64,000 nt of DNA, taken from the NCBI GenBank assembly GCA_963813895.1, contig CAWFAS010000004.1, forward strand, positions 310,001 through 374,000, given 5' to 3'. This DNA comes from DASZWJ01 sp963813895 (lineage in GTDB: Bacteria > Pseudomonadota > Gammaproteobacteria > JAURND01). Positions 37,585 through 47,326 of this stretch are shown here, one piece after another. The first letter of the stretch is position 1. Each line of letters opens with the position of its first letter. Position numbers and translations under genes: made by a program. Under the pieces are notes generated by a model that saw nothing but the letters and a program-made list of their open reading frames with translations, had not been told where the DNA came from and searched no databases.

Positions 37585-40500
37585 CTAATTTGAAGGAAAC
37601 GGCGTTTTGCTGCTTGCTGTGGCCTCGGGGGTTGGTGGGTTTGTGGGGGTTGGTGGGTTTGTGGGGCTTGGTGGTCGAGATCCAAACCTAAACCTTTCAC
37701 CCACTAAACCTCCACCACTAGGCGGCGCACTAGGTCCGGAAATTTGTAAAGTTCCAGTATTCTCCTTGTTATTTTTTTTATTGTCAGAGATTTCATTCTC
37801 TTTAGGATCGGTTGAGCGAATTATTGTCTGCAATAAAGCATCCTCTTCATCATCATCTTCCTCGATGTTTTCATCCTGTTCACTATGGGAAGGAGTGGAG
37901 CTGAGAGAGATAGCAAAACTTGAAGACGAAGACATAGATGCAGTCCTCAATTCTTCTCTTATTTCTTCTTCCAGACCATTCAATCCTAATTTACTGATAT
38001 TTTCTTCTATAAAAACATTTATTAACTTAATTGTTTCCACTGCATTAAGATTGTTTGGATCTCCCAAATTTTTCAAGTATTGCGCAAGGAACTCCATCAA
38101 TATTTTCGCCTCAATAGCTGTCCGCAAATCCCAGTGTTGTGGACCCCCTAATTGTTCCATATTTGCAAATGAGGACGTAAATAGGATTATTGAATCTGAT
38201 GTACGCCCAAGATACTCTTTAGCTTTTGTTTTCATGTTATTAAAGTCATTCTGTAATTTTAGTAACTTTTGAAATTTCGGATTTTCCTCTAGCTTTTCTT
38301 GAGCTATATTATATCCAAGGTTCGAAAGCTGACTTGAAATGAAACTTTTTAAATGTTCTTTATCGTTAGAGACTAATGCGAGAGGTAAAATTTTTAGAGT
38401 AGGGAGAATACGCCCTTTTGCATTATGACTTTCTGTTATGGATAAAAATATATTATAAGCGTCAAGATATGATTGAATTAAACTGCTATATGTGCCTAAC
38501 TCTATATCTAAAACTTCGCGAGTCAGATTTTTCGATAATTTTTTTTCTTCATGTTTTGTTTCTTCATAATCTGCTTGAGAGAGGCTTAATGCCTTATCCA
38601 AGGCTGTCTCGACCGGATTATTCTCAGAAGCCGTGAATTTTTTCTTTAGCAACTCTATATTGGTTAAGACGTTATCTAAAAAATTCGTTCTTGTTGGATC
38701 TTCTGGTAGGCCAATTATTTTTTCAACTAACTTCTCACAAGCTGCGTAAAAAGTCCTTTGAAATACCTGATGATGACGACCTTCCATTATTGGGAGGTCT
38801 GCAAACTCTGATTCCAGTTTTTGATATTTTTCTTTTATTTCTTGATATTTCGGCGGTAAAGAGTTCTCAGAAGTTTTCTGATCTACGACGCTTAGTTTTG
38901 AATCTTTATTTAGGGGTGCAAAATCGAACGTTAAGGTGGGGGCTGATGCGAGGCTGAGTTTTCTGCGCGAATCGCTAGTTGGAGGAGCCTTGAGAGTTGA
39001 TTCTTTTTTCTCCTCATTTTGTGGCGTTGATGGCTCCTTTAAGATAGAATCTATTGTTTCTAAATGATATGCTATCGCCTCCACATACTCATCTTTCTTT
39101 GGTGAGTCTAGTAATCGAGCTGCAAAATCAGCTAATAGCTCCAATTCGTTTATAATCGTGTCCTTGTTATCCTTAGTTATGAACTGTATATCCCTAAAAT
39201 GGTCTTTCAGTTCGTTAAATTTTTTATCTATGGCTTCAAAGAGTTCATTGTGTGTAAGTTCAATTGCTGTCCTGGCAATCTCATATTGATGATCGTGGTC
39301 TTCAGATAGTTTAACTTGGCTTGATGAATTTTGATCATGAGCTTGCTTAGTCTTTAAGGTAGCTTCCTGATATATTTTCTGTAAGTTAACTGTCGGATCA
39401 GCGGAGAATGATTGGAGTTCTTTTAAAAGAGTCTTTGCTGCTGCTAGTGAATCTTTTGCACCGTTTAATTGATAAATCTTCTGTATATCTGTTAGTTGAT
39501 CTAGAGTGCTGCCAGGAGTAGCACGGGAATTAGAAGTTTGGAAGGGCTTGGGATTCTTTTTATCAGCTTCTTTATATGTGGGGTCGAATACAGCTTTTTT
39601 TTGATCTTGTAGGGATAAGGAAATTGCCGTTTTGAAATCCACATCTCCAGGCAGAGTAGGTGTAAGCACCGCGTTTTGATAACGTTTTATTGTATCTACA
39701 CGACTAAATTTGGCAGGTGAATCTATTAGTCGATTTGTAAAATCTAATAATTGTTCCAATTGTTTTAGAGCTATGGCTTTATCAGGGACAGTTAAACTGT
39801 TTTCTCTACTAGTAACTACTTGCAGTTCCTTAAGTTTGGTATCTATACTTTGACCAATTATCGATTGTGTTCTTTTGACTTCCTCCCAAATCTTATTATA
39901 AACATCGTTCCAGCGTTGAATTTCCTTGACTTTGGGCAAATCAGAAAATACAGAAAAAGCTACATGAAGCATTTGAAATAAATTTTCTGTCGGCTTAGGG
40001 AAGGATTCTAACTCTTTCATGGTTTTGAGATTTACGAAGAGTAAGATTTGGTTTAAAAGATTTTTTGCTGCTGCTAGCATATTTTTTGCATTGTCTATTT
40101 GGAATTGCTGCCGGACACCAGGTTCACGCTTTTCCTCGTTGATTTCATCAAATTTACTTTCTTTTTTTTCAAATTTAGGCAGATCTAATGATCCCGTATT
40201 TTTATTAGTTTTAGCGTCTGTGGGAGGTATTGTATGTAGACTGCCAGGCGTTGCTACGCTTGATTTGTTTCTTGCTCCGGGCATATTCGATTGTAGTCGT
40301 ATTGAGCCATCAACATCTTTGGACTTACCTAGTCCAAGCATAGGTTTATTTGCTTCTGTTCCTGTCATGAGAGCAAATGCTGCTTCTTCCAGTTTGCCTC
40401 CCGGTTGAGTACCCTGCCGCATCGATTCAAAATATTTCTCAGGTTTAGGTGGTTCACGAAAACGATTTCTTTGCATGTAATCTACTATCCGGTTCCTAAG

Positions 40501-40755
40501 CACTCTAGTAAAAAGTTGTTTTAGAGCGGGGTCGGCTAGACTCGATGTCTTAAGTGCATGACGAATATAATCTCTGGAGGCATCACTATCTACCTCTAAA
40601 TTGTCCTGGTCTTTTGTTATTAAATATTTAGTACTGCTACCTACTACAAATAGTTTGTTATACATGAGGTCGAATTCACTTTTTTTATCAACCAGTGGTA
40701 ACAGAGCCTTTAAACTCCATTCAATAAATCGATCATTGGGTGTTATTTCTTGCAT
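37585..40755 (-). CDS. large coiled helical protein with two UIM-like motifs
   Basis: A 1056-aa protein with no signal peptide. I do not recognise it as a whole. An internal duplication is visible: residues about 220-375 and 425-590 both run from an NAKNMLAAAKNLL-like helix to a LLDFTNRLIDSP-like helix. Two stretches fit the ubiquitin-interacting motif pattern: VDFKTAISLSLQD near 372 and ETALDKALSLSQAD near 715. An acidic patch (DENIEEDDDEEDALL) and a proline-rich tail end the protein. The tail contains LVGERFRFGS, almost the same as LLGERFRVFGS in the tail of the 52320 protein. GAGG precedes the ATG at 40755. It is probably a translocated effector, by inference from composition and neighbours. 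Confidence 0.75.
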   Translation of the reverse strand: MQEITPNDRFIEWSLKALLPLVDKKSEFDLMYNKLFVVGSSTKYLITKDQDNLEVDSDASRDYIRHALKTSSLADPALKQLFTRVLRNRIVDYMQRNRFREPPKPEKYFESMRQGTQPGGKLEEAAFALMTGTEANKPMLGLGKSKDVDGSIRLQSNMPGARNKSSVATPGSLHTIPPTDAKTNKNTGSLDLPKFEKKESKFDEINEEKREPGVRQQFQIDNAKNMLAAAKNLLNQILLFVNLKTMKELESFPKPTENLFQMLHVAFSVFSDLPKVKEIQRWNDVYNKIWEEVKRTQSIIGQSIDTKLKELQVVTSRENSLTVPDKAIALKQLEQLLDFTNRLIDSPAKFSRVDTIKRYQNAVLTPTLPGDVDFKTAISLSLQDQKKAVFDPTYKEADKKNPKPFQTSNSRATPGSTLDQLTDIQKIYQLNGAKDSLAAAKTLLKELQSFSADPTVNLQKIYQEATLKTKQAHDQNSSSQVKLSEDHDHQYEIARTAIELTHNELFEAIDKKFNELKDHFRDIQFITKDNKDTIINELELLADFAARLLDSPKKDEYVEAIAYHLETIDSILKEPSTPQNEEKKESTLKAPPTSDSRRKLSLASAPTLTFDFAPLNKDSKLSVVDQKTSENSLPPKYQEIKEKYQKLESEFADLPIMEGRHHQVFQRTFYAACEKLVEKIIGLPEDPTRTNFLDNVLTNIELLKKKFTASENNPVETALDKALSLSQADYEETKHEEKKLSKNLTREVLDIELGTYSSLIQSYLDAYNIFLSITESHNAKGRILPTLKILPLALVSNDKEHLKSFISSQLSNLGYNIAQEKLEENPKFQKLLKLQNDFNNMKTKAKEYLGRTSDSIILFTSSFANMEQLGGPQHWDLRTAIEAKILMEFLAQYLKNLGDPNNLNAVETIKLINVFIEENISKLGLNGLEEEIREELRTASMSSSSSFAISLSSTPSHSEQDENIEEDDDEEDALLQTIIRSTDPKENEISDNKKNNKENTGTLQISGPSAPPSGGGLVGERFRFGSRPPSPTNPPTPTNPPTPEATASSKTPFPSN

Positions 40756-41638
40756 TTTTTTATCCTCAGATTTTCGTTTTTTTAAGCCTGTGCTGGGATC
40801 GGATTCGGGGTAACTTTCTTTTCTTTGCCATCATAACCTCATTACTAAATAATCATATCTTGCGTCAAACGAATCATATCTTTTATTTGCCCCCGTTCAT
40901 GAATCTAAGGAAATTCTTGCAAAATCAAGGCATTAAATTGTTTTGGCGAACAGGAATAGCTGAAGTTGGCTCACCTCGTCGGAACGCAAAGATTTGATGT
41001 GGAACTAAGGGGTTTTAAATTCGGAGCCAGCAATACTAGGCAGCCGTTATCCTGTGGGGTGACTGAATGATTTTGGAAGATTGCCTTGGGAAGCGGTAGG
41101 GCTGAGTTTTTGTACATGGCGAAGTTCTTCGACTTGATAACTTTGGGCAGTATAAAGAACTCGCAAACTCAATTCAAGCTGCTTTCAACAAGACACAGAA
41201 TTATTAATCGTTGGGTACACATTATAAAAACACCTTTTAAAGGTAAAAATTACGTAACTGCTCACGCCACAGCTAGCTCAGTTCCGTCTTCCCGCGGCTT
41301 GTCCCTGAGAGATGATCACTTTTTTAATGTGGCCAAATTCCCTTCTCCCCTGTGGGGCGTTGTTGAATAATTCGCTCCCATTTTTTGGAAAAGCACTGTA
41401 TCCCCTCTCCCCTTGCGGGAGAGGGTTAGGGAGAGGGGTTGCCTCTAAGGGCACAGCATCTTGCAAACTAAACTGTCTATCAGATTAAGCCATCGGAGTT
41501 TGAGGCATGGCAAAAAGTTTGGAATTAAACGATTAGGTTTTCCATCGTCTTTTGATAAGTAATATTAGCAACATTTCTTTTGAAAACTTATGCCCGTATA
41601 ATAGCAAAATTCGCAGGATTAATTATAAGGGAATATAC
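40756..41638. other. intergenic region, no supported gene
   Basis: These 880 bases hold the promoter regions of the divergent genes on each side. They also hold a palindrome-type repeat at about 41345-41450 (TTCTCCCCTGTGGGG and CCCCTTGCGGGAGAGGG with GTTGAATAATTCG between). The short open frames here show no homology I recognise. Confidence 0.5.
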
Positions 41639-42424
41639 ATGAATGTTTTTACTCATTTTCCAGTCACCAGTATTTCACTGCTCGCTGGAATTATCGGCGC
41701 TTTTCTGGTTTTACTCATACGCAAATGGGTTGATGTATCGTTATTGGCCCTGCACCATGAGGTCGCATTTCCCATCTTTTTGCAAATTGGGGTTATTTAT
41801 GCGGTGTTATTGGCCTTCACTTTCTCCATGGTAACTAGCGGAATGGGAGAGGCTTATAAAGACATTAAAATAGAAACCAGCAATCTATTAACGTTAGCGC
41901 AATTAGCCCAAGGATTTCCCGAACAAAAACGACAACAGATTGATACAACCTTGATTGAATATGCAGAAACAGTGATCCAGGGTGAGTGGCCTAAAATGAG
42001 GGCCCGCCAAGAAGATCAGGAAGTTGCGTCAATTTTGGGAAAGCTACAAAGGATTTATCTCAGTATCGATGTAAAGACTCCACGCGAAGAAGCTATTTAC
42101 GCCAACTCTTTGGAATATTTGGCGCGGTTGCGTGAAAATCGACGGATGAGGGTTTTTACTGCTACCGAACCGAAAGTACAAAATCCTCTGCTATTGCTGA
42201 CCGGTCTTGGTATTATTGTTATAAGCATTTCTTATCTATTTGGCATGCCGCGCCTATGGGTGCAAATGGTGTTAACAGGGGCGCTAATCGTAACCATTGT
42301 TTCTATCTTGATGGTTATTTACCTGGTGAGCGATCCTTTCACTGGAAAATTTGGTATTACGCCACGTATTTTTGAAAATACCTTAATTAGATTAAAACAA
42401 ATGGATCAGGAAAATTTTACGTAA
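41639..42424 (+). CDS. DUF4239 (bestrophin-like) membrane protein
   Basis: A 261-aa inner-membrane protein. Two hydrophobic segments lie at the N-terminus (about residues 10-30 and 42-62) and two near the C-terminus (about 187-205 and 212-235). A cytoplasmic helical region sits between them, with an LTLAQLAQGFPEQKRQQI stretch. This four-segment layout with a long central soluble part matches DUF4239. I start at the ATG at 41639 because TAAGGG lies seven bases upstream; a TTG at 41552 would add 29 residues without a site. The function is unknown; a channel role is only suggested by the distant bestrophin relationship. Confidence 0.7.
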   Translation: MNVFTHFPVTSISLLAGIIGAFLVLLIRKWVDVSLLALHHEVAFPIFLQIGVIYAVLLAFTFSMVTSGMGEAYKDIKIETSNLLTLAQLAQGFPEQKRQQIDTTLIEYAETVIQGEWPKMRARQEDQEVASILGKLQRIYLSIDVKTPREEAIYANSLEYLARLRENRRMRVFTATEPKVQNPLLLLTGLGIIVISISYLFGMPRLWVQMVLTGALIVTIVSILMVIYLVSDPFTGKFGITPRIFENTLIRLKQMDQENFT

Positions 42425-42445
42425 ATATAACCGGAATAGTCGACT

Positions 42446-42474
42446 CGTCGTCCCGGCAGGAAGCCGGGACGACG
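42446..42474. repeat. REP-like hairpin CGTCGTCCCGGC
   Basis: CGTCGTCCCGGC (42446-42457) pairs perfectly with GCCGGGACGACG (42463-42474) around a five-base loop, 21 bases after the DUF4239 stop. No T tract follows. A related longer version lies inside the family B element at about 52061-52163, so this is a dispersed repeat that may also terminate transcription. Confidence 0.65.
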
Positions 42475-42506
42475 CACTTTAAGGGGAGAGCAATTTACGT
42501 TTTTTT

Positions 42507-43028
42507 TTAATTTAAAATGATGTGTTCCTGCGTCGGTCGAGCTGTTTCAATGTGGTCAAGATTATCTATAATTGCTTTAAGATCTGCTAATGTGTTAGCA
42601 AATTCCTTTATTGCACATTGCTCTCTAAATTTATCTAAAAGTTCTAATTTGTATCCACCAAGATCTTTTAAAATCGAATTTTTAGTTCTAGTATCAACAA
42701 TCAACTCAGCTAAATTGTTGGATAAGGTCTGGATATCTTTTAAACAACTTCTATACTCGCTGATGGTATTATCTGTAATTGAATAAAAAGGGCATGATAA
42801 ATTGTCCATTTTTTTAAGACTCTTTAAAATATAATAGCACATTGTTAATCCCCTTTCGTTGTTTTTAGTTAAGTCTTTGTGGACAGGATTTTGAGAATTT
42901 TTTGGATTTAAATTAAGATTAAATCTTCCAAAATTAGAGGACGCTTGGAGTTTCTGGTCTTGATTGATATTAGTTTCTTCTGCCCTGTAAGTTTGCAGTT
43001 CTATACCTATTTCTTTTTTGTCATCCAT
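42507..43028 (-). CDS. hypothetical helical protein
   Basis: A 173-aa protein that I do not recognise. The N-terminal 65 residues are polar and look disordered; the rest is predicted helical (ISEYRSCLKDIQTLSNNLAEL and LDKFREQCAIKEFANTLADL). I choose the ATG at 43028, opening MDDKKEIGIELQTYR, because AAAGAG lies about nine bases upstream. The upstream extension in the same frame is hydrophobic and lacks a site. It has no signal peptide or CaaX box. It is convergent with the DUF4239 gene. Confidence 0.6.
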   Translation of the reverse strand: MDDKKEIGIELQTYRAEETNINQDQKLQASSNFGRFNLNLNPKNSQNPVHKDLTKNNERGLTMCYYILKSLKKMDNLSCPFYSITDNTISEYRSCLKDIQTLSNNLAELIVDTRTKNSILKDLGGYKLELLDKFREQCAIKEFANTLADLKAIIDNLDHIETARPTQEHIILN

Positions 43029-43139
43029 TGTAATAATCTCTTTAAATAATTGACTCCTGGTTATTATATTTAAAAATATAAAATATGTAAGAATGCACAA
43101 AATTGTGGCCTAGTATCAAATTGAATACCTATCATTGGA

Positions 43140-43378
43140 TTGGGATATTAGGTATTTGTTTGACTATTGCCAGCTGTTGTCTCACTCAATTCTGAGTTTG
43201 GAGTAATATCAGGATTGAAAATGGGCGCTTGAATAGAGCAAGATTGGTTCAAAGAAGTTTCTTTTTTTTCCGAAAAAAATAAGCTAATTTTTTGAGGTTG
43301 ATGGAAGAGGATTGAACAGGAGAATCAGTTTTGCTGGGCTGGGAACCTATTGCTTCAGGTGTATATTGAGACATTAGC
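43140..43378 (-). pseudogene. small frameshifted reading frame
   Basis: An ATG at about 43376 opens MSQYTPEAIGSQPSKTDSP and ends after 41 codons at a run of A and T bases. A neighbouring frame continues FFSEKKETSLNQSCSIQAP and ITPNSELSETTAGN to a stop at 43150. It may be one small serine/threonine-rich gene with a homopolymer frameshift. No family was recognised and no ribosome binding site is visible. Confidence 0.25.
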
Positions 43379-43557
43379 ATGTACCGAGATTTGCTGATAA
43401 ATCTGGATTATCTCTTTTTTAGATTAAATGAATATTAAGGCCAGTTGAGCAGCATTTCGCAATTAACTATCTGCGTTCAGGATGACAGCTTATTCAGGAT
43501 GACCGCTAAAGGCAAAAAGGTGAGTAGACCAGCGGAACTGCCCCTCTGGCCCCTCGC

Positions 43558-43592
43558 AGAACCGTACTTAACACTCTCGTGTTATACGGCTC
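43558..43592 (-). ncRNA. group II intron domain V
   Basis: The catalytic hairpin reads GAGCCGTATAACACGAGAG followed by TGTTAAGTACGGTTCT on the minus strand, with the expected GAGCCGTAT/GTACGGTTC stem and GAGA tetraloop. Confidence 0.8.
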
Positions 43593-43595
43593 CCA

Positions 43596-44849
43596 TTAAA
43601 TGGACACAGTTGTAATACCTATTCTCCAATGCGCGAATAGACTCTTATGTTTCACCGCAAACTCCGCCATACACCTCGTTGCGTAGGTTTTCCGGTTCGC
43701 CAGCTTCGCATATTTCCTCATACTCCACATTGTGAGCGTTCGGTTAAATCTCTGGAATACTTTATTTAGCGCTGATTTGGTGAATTTTCCATAATAGTTA
43801 ATCCACCCTTGTATCTTTGGATTGAGCCACTTCGCCAGTTCTTGCAGACTTAGGTTGCTTTTGTTCCTTACATTCAGCTCCCTAATTTCCTGTGTAATGG
43901 CTTTTTCTGCTTTTGGACTTATTGCTGGTAGAAAACTTCCAAATATTTCTTTTGTCTTCCTGTTTTCTGCTCTCCTTACTCGAAATTCATATCCCAGAAA
44001 TTCAAAGCTTGTATTGCCAGTATAGGCTTCCTTTCGACCGCCATCTTTGCAGTACACTATCTTTGTTTTCTCTGGATGTATTTCAAGCTTGCATTCCCTA
44101 AACCGCTGTTCAAGCTCACTTAACAAAGTCTCAGCCTGTTCTTTGGTTTTACAATGGCAGATTCCATCATCAGCATATCGACACCACAGTGATTCTGGAT
44201 GATACTTTGTCATCCATACATCAAAAACGTAGTGCAAATATAAATTACTTAGCAGCGGACTAATGACCCCGCCCTGGGGTGTTCCGGTATCCCTGCTTTT
44301 GACAGTTCCGTCCGGCAACTCCACGGGGGCTTTTATCCATCGCTCTAAATACAATAATATACATTTATTGTCGGTATGTTGACGCACCGCTTTCATCAAC
44401 AGATCATGGTCTATGTTGTCAAATAGCCCTTTTATATCAAACTCTATGAGCCAGTCGTAACTCCAGCACCGCTTTCGTGTGACCCCTATAGCATCCAGCG
44501 CCGATTTGTTCGGTCTGTATCCATATGAGTCTTCCAAAAAGTGTGGCTCTACTAATGGTTCAAACATCAGCTTGATCGTCATTTGCGCTATTCTATCCGA
44601 TACAGTCGGCACTCCAAGCAGTCTTGTTCCTCCCTGCTTCTTAGGGATTTCTACCCCTCTCACAGCTGGCGGAAAATAGCTGCCTGAGCTGAGTCTGTTC
44701 CAGATTTTGTATAGGTTCTTACTCAGTTTCTTATCAAAGTCGAGCAAGGATTCTCGGTCTATTCCAGCACCACCTTTGTTCTCTTTGACTCGTTGATAAG
44801 CCTCCCATACTAACCTCTTTGATATTACAAATGGTTTTGGTTTATCCAC
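43596..44849 (-). CDS. ltrA: group II intron-encoded reverse transcriptase/maturase
   Basis: A 417-aa multifunctional protein that splices and mobilises its intron. RT motifs appear in order: GVEIPKKQGGTRLLGVP, YGYRPNKSALDAI, FDIKGLFDNIDH, TPQGGVISPLLSNLYLHYVF and CRYADDGICH with the catalytic aspartates. The C-terminal maturase (GIIM) domain follows at about 330-400 (LQELAKWLNPKIQGWINYYG). No endonuclease domain follows, so it is of the compact type. A GTG start at 44849 is preceded by GAGG. All catalytic motifs are intact, so it is probably active and could act in trans on the deleted copy at 36279. Confidence 0.93.
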   Translation of the reverse strand: MDKPKPFVISKRLVWEAYQRVKENKGGAGIDRESLLDFDKKLSKNLYKIWNRLSSGSYFPPAVRGVEIPKKQGGTRLLGVPTVSDRIAQMTIKLMFEPLVEPHFLEDSYGYRPNKSALDAIGVTRKRCWSYDWLIEFDIKGLFDNIDHDLLMKAVRQHTDNKCILLYLERWIKAPVELPDGTVKSRDTGTPQGGVISPLLSNLYLHYVFDVWMTKYHPESLWCRYADDGICHCKTKEQAETLLSELEQRFRECKLEIHPEKTKIVYCKDGGRKEAYTGNTSFEFLGYEFRVRRAENRKTKEIFGSFLPAISPKAEKAITQEIRELNVRNKSNLSLQELAKWLNPKIQGWINYYGKFTKSALNKVFQRFNRTLTMWSMRKYAKLANRKTYATRCMAEFAVKHKSLFAHWRIGITTVSI

Positions 44850-45377
44850 TTCTTATCCTCTTTTCAAGTTCCGAAATTGACAACCACATTTAACGCTGCC
44901 CCTTCGCTCCACTCCCATTACAGGAGTTTCATCACTACTACGAACAGCTCCGTCACAGTTTCTGGCATCGATACTCTCACTCTTGAGATTTTACCCCTTG
45001 AGTTTCTCTCTTTTGCATCCAGATAACTGCTTCCCGCAGTTCCACATTAAAGCCCAGGTTAGGCTCGTGCCATCTCTACGCCGAACGCCACATACTCAGT
45101 AAGCAGGTTGCCTGTATGTTTGTCCCAAAATATCTGGAAGATTTTGATTTTGACGTTACTTAGGTCTAACGACGCTTCAACAATGGTTCAGTTTTATTCA
45201 CCTTCCTAACCCCTACCTCGCCAGTTTTCCGCTGGCTTTACTTAACGCTCACTACCGTTTTCCTTGAACAGCAGCTTAAGTTGGTTTGTGACCGACTCCT
45301 GCAAGCAGATCACGGCGGGCCTTCCGCCATCTTTATTGTAGCTTTGCTACGGCGCACTCCAGATTTGCCCCCCCCCT

Positions 45378-46832
45378 TTAGATAGTAGGAGCGAGGCCAA
45401 TACCTCGTATCAACCCTAAATATACACATCTATTAAAAAGATCTGCTGTATAATCAGTACTGATATGTGGTTCATCAAACTTTAAAGCAAAAGCAGTAAG
45501 ACAAAGATTTGGCAGGGTTCGATCCTCTTCATCAGAGTAGGTCAAATATCGTTTAAGATGTATGAGTGCCTCTTGTTTAATTTTTTGAATATTAAGATTT
45601 TCTTCAGCTTTGGCACGCCTATACCCCTGAAAAAAACTAAAACGCGAGGATGGAGCAGCTTTGCATTGATCTATGAACTCTTGCCGTTCTGCGATTTCAT
45701 CTTCTAAAGTTTCAATATGGTTATTAATGGCTTTAATCATCTGATCCTTAGTACGCACGTGATCTAATAAAACTCTCTTAAAAGAGGTTGGTTCGGCATC
45801 TTGCCTGCGCACACCTAGAAGCCTGGAATCTAGATGACCGGTTGTGATTAGCGTTTTAAAATTTTTTACTATCTCGTGATATTTTTTTTGATCCTCTTCC
45901 GGAATATCTGAAGTTTTAAAACCAAAACTATCTTTTTTGCCAGTAATAATATCCATGGAATTTTGTATCGCGAGTTTTACTTCGGCAAAAAGCTGCGCTT
46001 GTGAGCAGCCATCAAAAATATTAGGATCTTTAAATGTTACAGGTGGAAAACCATTTTGCGCCAATAGCCGATTAAGTAACAAAATTGCAAATGTTCTGAT
46101 ATTGCCATCAGCAAATGGATGTAACCGGTCAATATCAGTGATGAGCTGTATAATAACACGCAGCTTATCATCGTCACTTTGTGCTGTTTTAATTTTTGCG
46201 TTGTAATCTTTAATTAATTTCCGCAAGGCGCGTTTAACATGTCCCGCTGAAGGCGCCGCATATCGATAAGGTTTTGTGCCTTGCTCTATCTCCTGAAATA
46301 ATATATGCGCTAAAGCGCTATTATCTGTTACTCCATAACGCTCCCTTACCTTTTTCAAATTTTTATTACTAATCGAGTTATCACCCAATAAATGCATTTT
46401 TTCTTCATTATCTCTGATAAATAGATAAGAACCGTGCTGATGGGGGAAATCTTTAAAATAATGAGCTTCCTCTTCCATTTTATTCAATATTTCACATAAG
46501 CCTTGTTCGGTGAGCGTTTCGCCACATTCCAATCCAAAACTCGCTGAGATACTGCTAGCCTTTCTCAAACTTCCGGGAGAACTAATGAGGTTTTTGGTAT
46601 TTTTTGTACAAACGTAATGCAGATCTAAAATAAATTCTTCTGATAATGGCGCTTCAATATTCAAAAGAGCTTTGGCTAAACCATCGTGAAGATCTTTAAC
46701 GCATCCCTCTTCTCTTTCTTCATACTTACCCCATCCACCCTCAGCCCGATGTAAACGACCATCTATAAGAGGACGCCAGATTTCTTTGATAGGAAAAAGC
46801 ATCCAGTAGTATAAGGGATTATGTATTGGCAT
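45378..46832 (-). CDS. Fic domain protein, possible effector
   Basis: A 484-aa protein with a Fic fold. The motif HPFADGNIR begins with the catalytic His238, and the helix before it is VIIQLITDIDRL. The family consensus is HPFxxGN(G/K)R, so the residue after GN is isoleucine instead of glycine or lysine; the histidine, acidic residue and arginine are kept, so AMP or other phosphate-group transfer is still plausible. The N-terminal 150 residues contain a helical region, and the C-terminal half (about 330-440) is a charged helix hairpin of the coiled type. No signal peptide is present. The start at 46832 has only a weak site. A group II intron lies just downstream. Confidence 0.8.
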   Translation of the reverse strand: MPIHNPLYYWMLFPIKEIWRPLIDGRLHRAEGGWGKYEEREEGCVKDLHDGLAKALLNIEAPLSEEFILDLHYVCTKNTKNLISSPGSLRKASSISASFGLECGETLTEQGLCEILNKMEEEAHYFKDFPHQHGSYLFIRDNEEKMHLLGDNSISNKNLKKVRERYGVTDNSALAHILFQEIEQGTKPYRYAAPSAGHVKRALRKLIKDYNAKIKTAQSDDDKLRVIIQLITDIDRLHPFADGNIRTFAILLLNRLLAQNGFPPVTFKDPNIFDGCSQAQLFAEVKLAIQNSMDIITGKKDSFGFKTSDIPEEDQKKYHEIVKNFKTLITTGHLDSRLLGVRRQDAEPTSFKRVLLDHVRTKDQMIKAINNHIETLEDEIAERQEFIDQCKAAPSSRFSFFQGYRRAKAEENLNIQKIKQEALIHLKRYLTYSDEEDRTLPNLCLTAFALKFDEPHISTDYTADLFNRCVYLGLIRGIGLAPTI

Positions 46833-46973
46833 ATATTAGATCTTTCGATAAAGGACAAGGCATTATTTTACTAACAAAAAACGTAATTGCTCACGCCATA
46901 GCCAGTTCATTCTGTCGCCCCGAGGGCAGGACGCACAACCTACCAAGAGGCATCCTCTCTCTCTTAGAGAATT

Positions 46974-47078
46974 TTAATAAGTTAACAAGTGTAAATTCAT
47001 TTTTTTTGCTTTCTTGACCAATTTCTTATCGTCATTGGTAAATAATCTCACCAATAGATTAGTGTCAATACCGATCAT
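46974..47078 (-). pseudogene. vapC: truncated VapC PIN-domain toxin
   Basis: Overlapping the vapB stop by ATGA, this frame reads MIGIDTNLLVRLFTNDDKKL and stops after 34 codons. The I-D-T-N-L-L-V-R string with its catalytic aspartate is the start of a PIN-domain VapC toxin. The remaining ~100 residues are missing, replaced by unrelated repeat sequence. The toxin is inactive while the antitoxin persists. Confidence 0.8.
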
Positions 47079-47326
47079 TTATGTTTCCCCACTCCTTTCT
47101 TGATACCTGCTTCCATTTCTTTCAGCGATTTTTTTGCTCTTTTATAACCTACACATCCTATGACATCTTGGATAGAAGTCGGTTTAAAAGGTTTCAAAGG
47201 AGTTAACAGAATCCCTTGTTTTGTATCAGTTACTGAGAATTCTAGCCCGGGAAGCCAATGGTGGGATTCACGAATGACCTGGGGAATTATAATTTGGCCT
47301 TTGCTGGATAAACGGGTAATTTCCAT
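47075..47326 (-). CDS. vapB: AbrB/VapB-type antitoxin
   Basis: An 83-aa protein with an AbrB/SpoVT swapped-hairpin DNA-binding domain at residues 1-50 (LSSKGQIIIPQVIR is the hallmark) and a basic toxin-binding tail. It overlaps a truncated vapC by the ATGA junction, the normal operon form of VapBC. It probably still binds its own promoter but has no functional partner here. The start is the ATG at 47326. Confidence 0.85.
   Translation of the reverse strand: MEITRLSSKGQIIIPQVIRESHHWLPGLEFSVTDTKQGILLTPLKPFKPTSIQDVIGCVGYKRAKKSLKEMEAGIKKGVGKHK

Larger units (their letters stand above)
43520..45357 (-). mobile_element. complete group II intron
   Basis: Reading the minus strand, the intron starts with GTGCGCCGTAGC at 45357, has about 500 bases of RNA domain before the maturase gene, and ends at GGTCTACTCACC near 43520. 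Domain V lies at 43558-43592. It is inserted 20 bases beyond the stop codon of the Fic gene, so it leaves that gene intact. At least three fragments of the same intron lie in the window. Confidence 0.85.

Noticed and set aside
41086..41466. Short frames in the intergenic region before the DUF4239 gene.
   Set aside because: They run through palindromic repeats and show no motif or start signal.
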